Source: JABMRP01 sp964444795
GTDB lineage: Bacteria > Planctomycetota > Planctomycetia > Pirellulales > Thermoguttaceae
Reading direction: 5' to 3'
Length of the DNA: 49,403 nucleotides
NCBI GenBank assembly: GCA_964444795.1
Contig: CAYUIQ010000029.1
Span: 1-49,403, forward strand
How positions within the stretch are numbered: the stretch's first letter is position 1; every line of letters begins with the position of its first letter. Made by a program: the position numbers and the translations under genes. Shown here piece by piece: positions 33,556 through 41,851 of the stretch. The notes under the pieces were generated by a model. It did no database searches and was not told the origin of the DNA. It saw only the letters and a program-made list of their open reading frames with translations.

Positions 33556-36500
33556 TCAACGTGGAACATCTTCGGAAGGCCTCGCGACCGGTTCCCCACC
33601 CAGCGGCACACCGTCGATGCCCATCTGGTACAGCGTGTCCATTTCTTCTTCGGAGAGCGCCCGCGTGAAGACGGCCACTTCGTCGATCAGAGCTTTGACG
33701 TAACGTCGCGGGCCAGTCCCCGCTTTGGCCTTGCCCACCAGGTCGACCGGCTCCGGCTGTTGATCGGCTTTGAGGGTAATCACCCGAACGCTTGCGGGGA
33801 AGTCGGGCCGCGATCCGTCGCCGGTCGACTCGACGGCAACGCGATACTTACCCGGCGAGAGTCCCTCCAGGACGTAATTCCCCTGGTCGTCGGCGACGAC
33901 CGTCCGCCGGGCGAATCGGTGTAAATGCACGGCCCCGACGCCATGTCCCCGGTTGTTGTTTACCGGAGATCCGACCAGCAGGTACTCCTCGTCGACCGCG
34001 GCCAGCGCAAACCCAAACCCACCGCTATTCCGGGCAACCGGGATCGTCAGCGTTTGCAGCCAATCGCCCGTGATCCCGTCGAACACGTACGTGCGGTCGC
34101 GCGCCGGACAGGCCACGATCAGGAGGTCTCCCAGGATGGCAACCGTTCGGCCAAACTGATCGCCCGTGTCGGGCTCCGGGCTGTCAAGCATGAAGCGAAA
34201 CTCCCCCGTGGCGGGATCGAAGACGTACGCCTTGCCGCCGCGGTCTGCTTTGCCGTCGAGAGCCGGTTCTCCGATCAGGAGGTATTGGGCGTCGATTGCC
34301 AGGCCATCGCCGAAGCCGGTGTAACTTTGCGGCGTGGGACTGGCAATCGTGTGTAGCAGGGCCTTGGTATGAGTATCAAAAACGTAGACCAAGCCCGTGT
34401 CGTGGTATACGGTGTCGTCGTAATGCACGCCCACGGCGATTCGGCCGCCACCCCCCGCGACTGAGTTGCCGAACCAATCGAACGTCTTGGGGGCGGGGTT
34501 GGCAAAGGCGTGTATCTCTTTGCCCGAGGTGCAGTCGATCAGGTAGGCCGCGCCGCTGTTTTCCGCTCCGATATCGTCTTTGTGGCATCCGATCAGCAAC
34601 TCCCCGTCGGCCGCGGCCATCGCACTGGCAAAACGATCGTCGTAGCTGGGGGTCGGGTTGGGGATCGAGTGCAGCAGATCCCAGATCTTGGCGTCAAAGA
34701 TGTAAGCCGAACCGGCGTTCCTTTCGCCCGTGTCGTCGGAGGAGGCTCCAATCGCCACGGTGTCGCCCATCCATGCCACACTGTTGCCAAAGCCGTCGCC
34801 GTTGCCGGGTTCTGGGTTGTCAAACGTGTGCAGTAGTTTGCCCGTATCTCGATCGAAAAGGTACGCCGCTCCGCTTTCGTGCTTGGTCGTGTTGCGGGTC
34901 GGAGCGCCGATCAACACCCGATCGCCGGACCCGGAAACGCTTGCCCCAAAACGATCTCGAAGTACGGGATGTGGGTCGGTAAACGTCCGGACCGGCCCGG
35001 ACTGCGAATCCAACCGCTGCCATACAACCGTGCATCCGGCAAGCGGCGGTTCGCCCGGGTCGCGCTGGCCGTTGCCATTCTGATCGTCGTGCACGGTGCC
35101 CTGGGCCGTCTCCGTGCCACGGTCCCAAACGACCGGAAGCTGGGGTGTGGCAGAGTGTCCCGTCGACGAAGGCTCGAGGAGAGACCGTTCTGGCAGATTG
35201 TTTTCCGGTGGAGCCAATGTCGGAGACGTGCTCTCCCGCGGGCCGGTCCCCGCCGGGGGTCGCTCGGGGACAACGGGACTTGCCGGAGCCTCTTCACCGG
35301 GAACTGACGCCGACGGATTGCCCCGCGGCGTCGGGCCAAACCAATGCAACGGGTCGAGTACCAGCAGAACCCCGACCGCGGCGCCAAATGCCACGGCTGC
35401 AAGAAACCGTCGGCGGCCAGCCGGCTTCTTCTCGCACACTTCCTTGCCGACCCCGACCTTCGTGACGGGTCTGACGTTCACGTCGATGTCGAAGCACTCC
35501 TCGGGTTCAACGTCCGCGTCGACCTCGGTGTCCGCAACGACCGCGACGTCCTCATAGATCTCGACGTCCGCATCGGCCGGAGGTTGAGGGTCTTCGGTGT
35601 CGCCGGTTGGCTCCTCCGCCGGTGGCGGTGGAGCCGGCGTCGGATCCGAGGTGTCTCGCGGGGCGATCGGACCATCGATGGGCCGTCCCATGCGATAGGC
35701 CTGTATGTCGGACAGTACCGCGGTGCAATTGCGGTAGCGCTCGGCCGGCCGTTGGGCCATCATCCCCTGGACGATGTCGACCGCCGCACTTGGCAGATCG
35801 GGCAATTCTCGGGCAAGCGGATACGGTTCTTCGGAGACAATCCGACGGGCCACGTCCGACGAGTTTCCCCCCGCAAACGGCGGATACCCGGCGAGCATCC
35901 GGTACGTGACCGCGCCGAGGGAATAGATGTCCGATTGAACGTCGGCCGGCTGCCCCTGCACTTGCTCGGGCGATCGGTAGGCGAGTGTTTTGGTGTCGTC
36001 TTCGGATGCGTTGAGCCCGATTACGGCGGCCAGCCCGAAATCGGTCAGCATGACCCGATTCGTGCGCGCCAGCAGAAGGATGTTGCGCGGGCTGATATCG
36101 CCGTGAATCACGCCCTCGGCATGGGCACAGAGAAGGCCGGCGAGACACTGTTGGACCACCGTGAAGACGTCGCTGACGGGCACCCCTTCACGGGAAGGCA
36201 ATCGCTGGGCCAGCGACCTGCCCTGGACGTCTTGCATCACGAGGAAGTGGCGGCCGGCGTCCTCCCCGGCGAAGAAGACGGGGACGATGTTGTCGTGGAA
36301 AAGCCCGGTGGCGGCCTCGGCCGCGGTCTGAAACCGTGCCAAGCAGTCTTCGTCTTCGGCCAACTCCGGCGCCAAGACCTTGATCACCACCGGCGCGCCG
36401 GCCGACTCGTCGCGCCCCTGGTAAACGTCGCCCAAACGGCCCCGGCCCATTCGGTTGATGACGCGATACCGGCCGAGCTGCTCAAAGGGCAACTCCTCGG

Positions 36501-36705
36501 CCGGTTCCAGCAGGATGATCTCCTCTTCTTCCTCGACGGTGACGGTCAAATCCTCATCGTTTACGGCCGGTTCGTCGGCGGATACGACAAACTCTTCGCC
36601 CAGTTCGAGGAGTTCCTCGTTATCGGCGGCCGGCTCATCGGGCAACTCCGTGGGGACCGGATCCAGATCGTCCTGCTTGCCGGACTTGCTCGGGCGGTCG
36701 TCCAT
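33556..36705 (-). CDS. Transmembrane Ser/Thr protein kinase with external 7-blade propeller
   Basis: 1049 residues. An acidic N-terminus (1-75) is followed by a kinase domain at ~79-345: glycine loop GRGRLG (87-92), Lys109, catalytic loop HGDISPRN (H201, D203), DFG (222-224) and a SPEQ motif. The catalytic loop differs from HRDLKPEN: Arg to Gly and the usual Lys to Ser. A Pro/Glu/Asp-rich linker leads to one membrane helix (434-451). Outside, a SdrD-B-like start (residues ~535-562, HDDQNGNGQRDPGEPPLAGCTV) is interrupted by seven FG-GAP-like repeats (~582-930). Its end (ADDQGNYVLEGLSPGKYRVAV) follows at ~938-958. The last ~45 residues look like the end of a LamG domain (IDEVAVFTRALSEEEMDTLY) without its body. 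It is probably a sensor kinase; the target is unknown. Confidence 0.88.
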   Translation of the reverse strand: MDDRPSKSGKQDDLDPVPTELPDEPAADNEELLELGEEFVVSADEPAVNDEDLTVTVEEEEEIILLEPAEELPFEQLGRYRVINRMGRGRLGDVYQGRDESAGAPVVIKVLAPELAEDEDCLARFQTAAEAATGLFHDNIVPVFFAGEDAGRHFLVMQDVQGRSLAQRLPSREGVPVSDVFTVVQQCLAGLLCAHAEGVIHGDISPRNILLLARTNRVMLTDFGLAAVIGLNASEDDTKTLAYRSPEQVQGQPADVQSDIYSLGAVTYRMLAGYPPFAGGNSSDVARRIVSEEPYPLARELPDLPSAAVDIVQGMMAQRPAERYRNCTAVLSDIQAYRMGRPIDGPIAPRDTSDPTPAPPPPAEEPTGDTEDPQPPADADVEIYEDVAVVADTEVDADVEPEECFDIDVNVRPVTKVGVGKEVCEKKPAGRRRFLAAVAFGAAVGVLLVLDPLHWFGPTPRGNPSASVPGEEAPASPVVPERPPAGTGPRESTSPTLAPPENNLPERSLLEPSSTGHSATPQLPVVWDRGTETAQGTVHDDQNGNGQRDPGEPPLAGCTVVWQRLDSQSGPVRTFTDPHPVLRDRFGASVSGSGDRVLIGAPTRNTTKHESGAAYLFDRDTGKLLHTFDNPEPGNGDGFGNSVAWMGDTVAIGASSDDTGERNAGSAYIFDAKIWDLLHSIPNPTPSYDDRFASAMAAADGELLIGCHKDDIGAENSGAAYLIDCTSGKEIHAFANPAPKTFDWFGNSVAGGGGRIAVGVHYDDTVYHDTGLVYVFDTHTKALLHTIASPTPQSYTGFGDGLAIDAQYLLIGEPALDGKADRGGKAYVFDPATGEFRFMLDSPEPDTGDQFGRTVAILGDLLIVACPARDRTYVFDGITGDWLQTLTIPVARNSGGFGFALAAVDEEYLLVGSPVNNNRGHGVGAVHLHRFARRTVVADDQGNYVLEGLSPGKYRVAVESTGDGSRPDFPASVRVITLKADQQPEPVDLVGKAKAGTGPRRYVKALIDEVAVFTRALSEEEMDTLYQMGIDGVPLGGEPVARPSEDVPR

Positions 36706-36863
36706 CGTCTACCCCCGGAAGAAGATGCCTGCTGGTGGTTGCACCAGTGAAACGATTGTAACCGAACTCGGCCGCACCGTGCAATTCCCCCGTGCCATGG
36801 TTGGGAGACCCGCGCCCAGCGCGGCAACAGAGCCTACTCCGCTTCAAACCGCCCTCTCCCTAA

Positions 36864-36878
36864 CCCTCTCTTAGAGGG
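36864..36878. repeat. Short hairpin upstream of tatD 3' end
   Basis: CCCTCT (36864-36869), loop CTT, AGAGGG (36873-36878), in a CCCTCTCCCTAACCCTCTC context. It lies just downstream of the tatD stop on the minus strand and may be a weak terminator or repeat related to 33460-33482. Nearby, GAGACCCGCGCC-AGCGCG (36805-36823) also occurs at 46578-46596. Confidence 0.45.
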
Positions 36879-36886
36879 AGAAGGAA

Positions 36887-37681
36887 TCACGCCAGGCCGA
36901 ACAGGCGCCGGGCGTTGGCGGTGGTGTGGGTGGCGAGTTGGTCCAGCGGCGTTGCGCGCAGCTCGGCCAGGCAAGTGGCGGTGTGGATGACGTTGGCCGG
37001 TTCGTTACGCTTCTGTTTGCCGCGCAGAGGATGGGGGACGAGGTAGGGGCTGTCGGTCTCCAGCAGCAGCCGATCGTCGGGGATTGCGGCGGCCGACGCG
37101 CGGAGTGCGTCGAACTTCTTATTCGTATAGGTGACCGGGCCGGCCAGGCTCACGTAAAGGCCCAACGCCAGACATTCGGCGGCCAGTGCCGCAGTGCTGC
37201 TGAAGGCGTGGAGCACGCCGCGTACCGGCCCCCGAGCGGTCGCCTCGCGAAGCATCGCCAGAGTGTCGTCGTCCGCCTCGCGGCAGTGGATCACCACCGG
37301 CAGATCGCGCTGTTGGGCCAAACGCAGATGCCGGTCGAAGTAGTCTTGCTGGACGTCCATTGGGGTGAATTCCCAATGACGGTCCAAGCCCGTCTCGCCC
37401 AGGGCGACCACTCCCGGCCGATCGGCCAGCGCCACGATGCGGTCCCAATCGCCCGGCGCCGCCTCGGCCGCGTAGTTTGGTTGGATGCCCACGGCGGCCG
37501 ACAGCATCGAATGCGCAGCGGCCAAGTCCGCAACTCTTTCGCTGGAATCGGCCGTGATACCGGGGCAAATGATGGCTTCGACGCCTGCCTCGCGAGCCCG
37601 GTCGAGCACCTCGGCCAGATCGGCATCGAAGGGCTTGTCGTCGAGATGGGCGTGTGTGTCGATCCAGGAGAATGGGGGCAT
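36887..37681 (-). CDS. tatD: TatD family metal-dependent hydrolase (DNase-like)
   Basis: 264 residues, the usual length. Metal ligands of the TIM-barrel family are visible: HAHLD near residue 10, GETGLD with the bridging Glu, VIHCRE, a later His in VLHAFSS and the ETDSPYL aspartate. The loop that is often GIHPH in relatives is GIQPN here, and HCFSG is HAFSS, so it belongs to a variant subgroup. TatD proteins are 3'-5' exonucleases or related deoxyribonucleases in the cytoplasm; despite the name they are not part of Tat transport. It is downstream of the small helical protein and nuo genes on the same strand, with a palindromic repeat in between. Confidence 0.92.
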   Translation of the reverse strand: MPPFSWIDTHAHLDDKPFDADLAEVLDRAREAGVEAIICPGITADSSERVADLAAAHSMLSAAVGIQPNYAAEAAPGDWDRIVALADRPGVVALGETGLDRHWEFTPMDVQQDYFDRHLRLAQQRDLPVVIHCREADDDTLAMLREATARGPVRGVLHAFSSTAALAAECLALGLYVSLAGPVTYTNKKFDALRASAAAIPDDRLLLETDSPYLVPHPLRGKQKRNEPANVIHTATCLAELRATPLDQLATHTTANARRLFGLA

Positions 37682-37688
37682 GTTTGGC

Positions 37689-37749
37689 AGCCGGATTCGT
37701 GAGAATTCGGGCGATTCGTGGTATCCCCCGAAGTCTCACGACTCCGGCT
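37689..37749. repeat. Palindromic REP-like element between tatD and the next gene
   Basis: 23-bp arms (37689-37711 and 37727-37749) are inverted copies with two mismatches, around a 15-bp centre. The outer ends read AGCCGGA and TCCGGCT, the inner ends TTCGGG and CCCGAA. It fills most of the 74-bp gap. Confidence 0.7.
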
Positions 37750-37755
37750 ACGGGG

Positions 37756-38181
37756 CTACTCCACGGAAGCGAGTACCTGCTGATGGCTCTTTGCGTTGGC
37801 CAGGATCTCTTCGGCCAGGGTGCGATACAGCGGGGCGGTGGCCAGATCGTCGATGCAGCGCTCGATCAGCGAGATTTCCTGCCCCAGGGACTCGGCGACC
37901 CAGATCGCGACGGACTCGACCGCGAGATCGTGCCGGGAGGTAAACTCCGCGGGAAATTGCCCCGGGCTGGGCCGGCCCCGATGTTCGTAAATGGCTTCGG
38001 TCACGCGCTTGGCAAACTGCCGGCGATCGGCGGCGATTTGCGTCAGGGCGGCGGCCGGTTTCTCGGCGGCCCGGGACGTCCAGGGCCGGGCGTATTCCAA
38101 GTAGGCCGGCAGTGACCGGACGAGAATCCGCAGCAGCCGGTTGAGCACGACGATCGGATCGGGACGCAACGGTTCGTTCAT
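37756..38181 (-). CDS. Small helical protein of unknown function
   Basis: 141 residues from the ATG at 38181 (MNEPLRPDPIVVLNRLLRILV), with GAAGAAG upstream; the frame is open 17 codons further but without conservation that I can recognise. It looks all-alpha: LLRILVRSLPAYLEYARPW, RRQFAKRVTEAIYEHRG, HDLAVESVAIWVAESLGQEISLIERCIDDL, and a final helix EEILANAKSHQQVLASVE. The pattern could be a four-helix bundle (ferritin-like or similar), but no metal-ligand set is evident. It sits between nuoN and tatD on the same strand and may be the last gene of the nuo transcript or separate from it. Confidence 0.6.
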   Translation of the reverse strand: MNEPLRPDPIVVLNRLLRILVRSLPAYLEYARPWTSRAAEKPAAALTQIAADRRQFAKRVTEAIYEHRGRPSPGQFPAEFTSRHDLAVESVAIWVAESLGQEISLIERCIDDLATAPLYRTLAEEILANAKSHQQVLASVE

Positions 38182-38222
38182 GGGGTCTTCTTCGTTCAAA
38201 CGAGAACGGCCACGGAGTCGTC

Positions 38223-38241
38223 CCCCCGGCAAAGCCGGGGG
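38223..38241. repeat. Hairpin directly after nuoN
   Basis: CCCCCGGC (38223-38230), loop AAA, GCCGGGGG (38234-38241) abuts the nuoN stop codon. It is a strong 8-bp stem without a T-run. It may end or stabilise the nuo transcript, or be one of the extragenic repeats. Confidence 0.55.
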
Positions 38242-39801
38242 CTAAAGTAACGTCTTGGCGGCGGCGGTGGCCAGATCGAATAATCCTCCCCACCAGAGGC
38301 CCAACACGAGCAACGGCATGGTCACCACCAGCAGATAGCCACCGGGCAAAGAGGAAGCGGGAATCTTGGCCGTCGGGCGGTCTTCCGGCTCCACGCCCAT
38401 TGTGATCACCCGGACCACGCGGAGATAGTAAAACAGACTCAGCACCGTATTGAGTCCGCCGATCACCAGAAGCACGATCAGCCGAGCATCGGCCAGCGAG
38501 GCGAAGATGGTGAACTTGGCGGCGAACCCGGCCAGTGGCGGCAATCCCACCAGACTGAACAGAACGATCGACAGGCAAACGGCCAAGGCGGGCGAACGGC
38601 GAATCAGGCCCGCGTAGTCGGCGATCTGTTCGCTGCCGATGGAGTTGCGGAGAAAAGCCACCGCGGCAAACGCGGCAAGGTTCATAAACAAGTAGACACC
38701 CATGTAGAAACCCAGAGCGGCCACCGCGCCAGCGGCCGACTGGGTCGTGTCGACCAGGGCAACCGCCGCGGCCACGGCCATCATCATGTAGCCGGCATGG
38801 GCGATAGTGGAATAGGCCAGCAGCCGTTTCATGTTCGTCTGACCGTAGGCGGCCAAATTGCCGAACGTGCAGGTAATGGCCGCTAGCAGCGAGATCAATC
38901 CCACGGTGAAGCTTCGCACGCCTTCCAGCGAAGCCAGATCGACGGGGTTCTCGATGAAGCCAAACCCGATGGCCAAACGGGTGAGCAGGGCCAGGGCGGC
39001 GGCTTTGGAGGCGATGGAAAGGAACGCGGCTACTTCGGCCGAGGCCCCCTCGAAGACGTCGGGTGTCCAGAAATGAAAGGGAACGGCGGAGAGCTTGAAG
39101 GCCAGCCCGACCATCAGCATCAAACCGCCCAGGGCCAGCACCATGGTGCGATCGGCCGCCGCGCCCGACTGGAGCATGTCGACCAGCCCGGCGGTCATCG
39201 TGGGCAGATGGGCCGACCCGAGGGTGCCCACCAGCAGGCTGATGCCGTAGAGCATCACGCCGGCGGTTCCCGCGCCGAAGACGGCGAATTTCAGCGCGGC
39301 CTCACTGCCGGCGCGACGCTGTTTCAATATCCCGGCCAGGGCGTACGACGGTACACTGGCCATCTCGATACCCAGGAAGACGATCAGCATGTGGTTGGCC
39401 GAGACCATCAGACACATCCCCAGCACGGCACCGAGCACCAGCACGTAGAACTCGGTCGCCGTGGCCCGATCGGGAACGCCGGAGATGCGCGTGTAGACAG
39501 TAAACAACAGCACGAAGGACAGCAACAAACATCGCATGAAGACCGAGAAGCCGTCGAACACCAACATCCCGGTGAATATTTCTTGCGGCTTGCCGACGGG
39601 CCACTGTAGAACGGCCAGCACCAGGGCCACGCCGGTTCCCAGCAACATGACCCCCAGCGCCGCGTTCCGCTGCCGGGGCAAGAGCATGGCTGCCAGCAAC
39701 AGGACGACGATCGTCGCGCACAAGGTCAACTCGGGCGCGAAAGCGCCGAGCGAATCTCGCGTGTTGTCCAGTAGGTATTTGATCTGATCGGCAAAGTTCA
39801 C
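38242..39801 (-). CDS. nuoN: NADH-quinone oxidoreductase subunit N
   Basis: 519 residues from a GTG start at 39801, with many membrane helices (about 14). Antiporter-like subunit features are present: the helix with FKLSAVPFHFWTPDVFEGA, containing the conserved Lys and the Pro-rich break, and the MKRLLAYSTIAHAGYMM segment typical of NuoN. It is the membrane-arm proton-pumping subunit. It follows nuoM with 2 bp between, so the two are translationally linked. It is the last nuo gene. Confidence 0.95.
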   Translation of the reverse strand: MNFADQIKYLLDNTRDSLGAFAPELTLCATIVVLLLAAMLLPRQRNAALGVMLLGTGVALVLAVLQWPVGKPQEIFTGMLVFDGFSVFMRCLLLSFVLLFTVYTRISGVPDRATATEFYVLVLGAVLGMCLMVSANHMLIVFLGIEMASVPSYALAGILKQRRAGSEAALKFAVFGAGTAGVMLYGISLLVGTLGSAHLPTMTAGLVDMLQSGAAADRTMVLALGGLMLMVGLAFKLSAVPFHFWTPDVFEGASAEVAAFLSIASKAAALALLTRLAIGFGFIENPVDLASLEGVRSFTVGLISLLAAITCTFGNLAAYGQTNMKRLLAYSTIAHAGYMMMAVAAAVALVDTTQSAAGAVAALGFYMGVYLFMNLAAFAAVAFLRNSIGSEQIADYAGLIRRSPALAVCLSIVLFSLVGLPPLAGFAAKFTIFASLADARLIVLLVIGGLNTVLSLFYYLRVVRVITMGVEPEDRPTAKIPASSLPGGYLLVVTMPLLVLGLWWGGLFDLATAAAKTLL

Positions 39802-39803
39802 GG

Positions 39804-41810
39804 CTATGGATGTCCCTCAATGTTGGGAGCGGGTGGAGAGGGGACCGGCGGGACCGGGTCGTTCGGAGGCGAGCCGGCAGCGTGAGGCGCGGACGGCGCC
39901 GCGATCGGGGGACCGGCCACGGGAGATGCCGCCGACGTTTCCTCGGCTTCGGCCGCCTCGGCGGCAAGTCGCGGCGTCTTAACCGTTTCGGTCCAATCGG
40001 CCAGATCCTCGGCCGTCTTCGTTACCGTGGGCTCCATGTAGTTGAACACGGCCTTGGGATACATGCCGAACAGAATGGCAAACACCAGCAGCGGCACGGC
40101 GATCGACAGCTCGCGGGGGGAAATTCGCGTGATTTCGTCTCCGTGTGGGCCGGTGTACTCGGGTCCCAGGTAGACGCGCTGCAAGGTCCAGAGAATGTAC
40201 CCGGCGGTGAGGATCACCACGAAGGCGGCGACCACGGCCAGGGCCATGCTGTACTTCCAGACGGCCAACACGACGAACACCTCGCCGATGAACCCGCACA
40301 AACCGGGCAACCCCAAGCCGGCGAAGAAGATGCCGAACGACAGCCCGCTGTAGACGGGCATCCTGGCGAACAGGCCGCCGAACTTGTTCAGGTCGCGGTG
40401 ATGCACGCGGTCGTAGATCACGCCGACCAGGAAGAACATGCCGGCGGAGCTGATCCCGTGGGCGATCATCTGGAACATGGCCCCGTTCATCCCCATGGCC
40501 CAGTAATCGGCGTCGTAGAGATTCCCCGCCGTGGCGCTCCAGGCGCCAATCCCCAGCAGCACGTAACCCATGTGGCTGACCGAACTGTAGGCGACGAGGC
40601 GTTTGAAATCGGTTTGGGCCAGCGCGGCAAACGCCCCGTAGACCATACTCACCGCCCCGAGCGTACAGACCAACCAGGCCAGATCGTAGCCGGCGTCGGG
40701 ACAGATCGGATAGCAGATGCGGATAATGCCGTACCCGCCCATCTTCAACAGCACACCGGCCAGGATCATCGAGATCGGCGTGGGCGCTTCGACGTGGGCG
40801 TCGGGCAACCAGGTGTGGACCGGGAACGAGGGGAGCTTGACGATAAACCCGACCAACAGCAACAGGAAGGCCCACCACTGGAGCGAATGGCCGAGGAACG
40901 TACCGCGGGGAATTAGATTCTCCCAGGCCGCGGGCCGCGGGCTCTCAACGGGTGTCGGTTGCAGAGTGGCTTCCGCTGGCGCGGGCTCGGGAGCCGGCTC
41001 GGGTGGTTCGGGGCCGGTCGCCCGGCGGAAGTCGAACGGCGATTCCTTCAACTGGCCCATTTCGGCCATCGCCAGCATGTTGAATGTATGGGCGGATCGA
41101 TCCCCGGCCGCGATCTCTTTGTACAATTGTTTCTTGGCTTCGTGAATCTCCATCTTGTCGAGATATTCGTCGAGCACGCCGGTCCGCTCAAGTTCCAACG
41201 GAGAAAGCGAGTCAAGTGCCGTCAGATCGCTGGAGAAGTAGAGCATCAGCAGGGCGATCAGCATCAACACGCCGCCGACCAGCGTGAAGAGGAAGAACTT
41301 GATCGCCGCGTAGAGCTTTCGCGGACCTCCCCAGACGCCGATCAGGAAGTACATCGGCAGCAGCATGACTTCCCAAAAGACGTAGAAGAGGAAGAAATCC
41401 AGGGCCATGAACACACCCAGCATGCCCGTCTCCAACATGAGAAACAGCACGCAATAGGCTCTGATGTGTTTGCTGATTTTCCAACTGGCGCCCATGGCCA
41501 GCAAGCTGATGAACGACGTCAAGATAACCAGCGGGAAACTGATCCCATCCAACCCCATCGAATAGTAGATGTTGAATGCGGGGATCCACGGGACGCTGAA
41601 CATCTGCGGCGTCGCGTCGGGGTCGGGCTCGAACCAACCGTAGACCATCCAGGCGGTGATCGCGAAAACGACCGCCGTGGTGATCAGCGAGAACATCTTG
41701 ACGAGATCGTCGCGGTCCTTGGGCAGGAAGCATATCAACGCCGCCCCGGCCAATGGCAGGAAAACGACCAGGCTTAGCAGCACGATGGGACTGGTGAGGG
41801 CTTCAGACAT
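39804..41810 (-). CDS. nuoM: NADH-quinone oxidoreductase subunit M (with Pro-rich insert)
   Basis: 668 residues, ~160 longer than E. coli NuoM (509). Antiporter motifs are intact: MLLPMYFLIGVWGGPRKLYAAIKFFLFTL, KLPSFPVHTWLPDAHVEAPTPISMILAGVLLKMGGYG, and FKRLVAYSSVSHMGYVLLG. The extra sequence lies mainly between two helices (about 40910-41210). It is a soluble charged/helical stretch (EYLDKMEIHEAKKQLYKEI) followed by a PEPPEPAPEPAPAEA linker. There is also a C-terminal Ala/Pro-rich tail after the last helix (ETSAASPVAGPPIAAPSAPH). It is a membrane-arm proton channel. Confidence 0.95.
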   Translation of the reverse strand: MSEALTSPIVLLSLVVFLPLAGAALICFLPKDRDDLVKMFSLITTAVVFAITAWMVYGWFEPDPDATPQMFSVPWIPAFNIYYSMGLDGISFPLVILTSFISLLAMGASWKISKHIRAYCVLFLMLETGMLGVFMALDFFLFYVFWEVMLLPMYFLIGVWGGPRKLYAAIKFFLFTLVGGVLMLIALLMLYFSSDLTALDSLSPLELERTGVLDEYLDKMEIHEAKKQLYKEIAAGDRSAHTFNMLAMAEMGQLKESPFDFRRATGPEPPEPAPEPAPAEATLQPTPVESPRPAAWENLIPRGTFLGHSLQWWAFLLLLVGFIVKLPSFPVHTWLPDAHVEAPTPISMILAGVLLKMGGYGIIRICYPICPDAGYDLAWLVCTLGAVSMVYGAFAALAQTDFKRLVAYSSVSHMGYVLLGIGAWSATAGNLYDADYWAMGMNGAMFQMIAHGISSAGMFFLVGVIYDRVHHRDLNKFGGLFARMPVYSGLSFGIFFAGLGLPGLCGFIGEVFVVLAVWKYSMALAVVAAFVVILTAGYILWTLQRVYLGPEYTGPHGDEITRISPRELSIAVPLLVFAILFGMYPKAVFNYMEPTVTKTAEDLADWTETVKTPRLAAEAAEAEETSAASPVAGPPIAAPSAPHAAGSPPNDPVPPVPSPPAPNIEGHP

Positions 41811-41851
41811 CGTTCTCTGTTTTCACTAAGTAACAGGGTGGTTTCGCAGTG

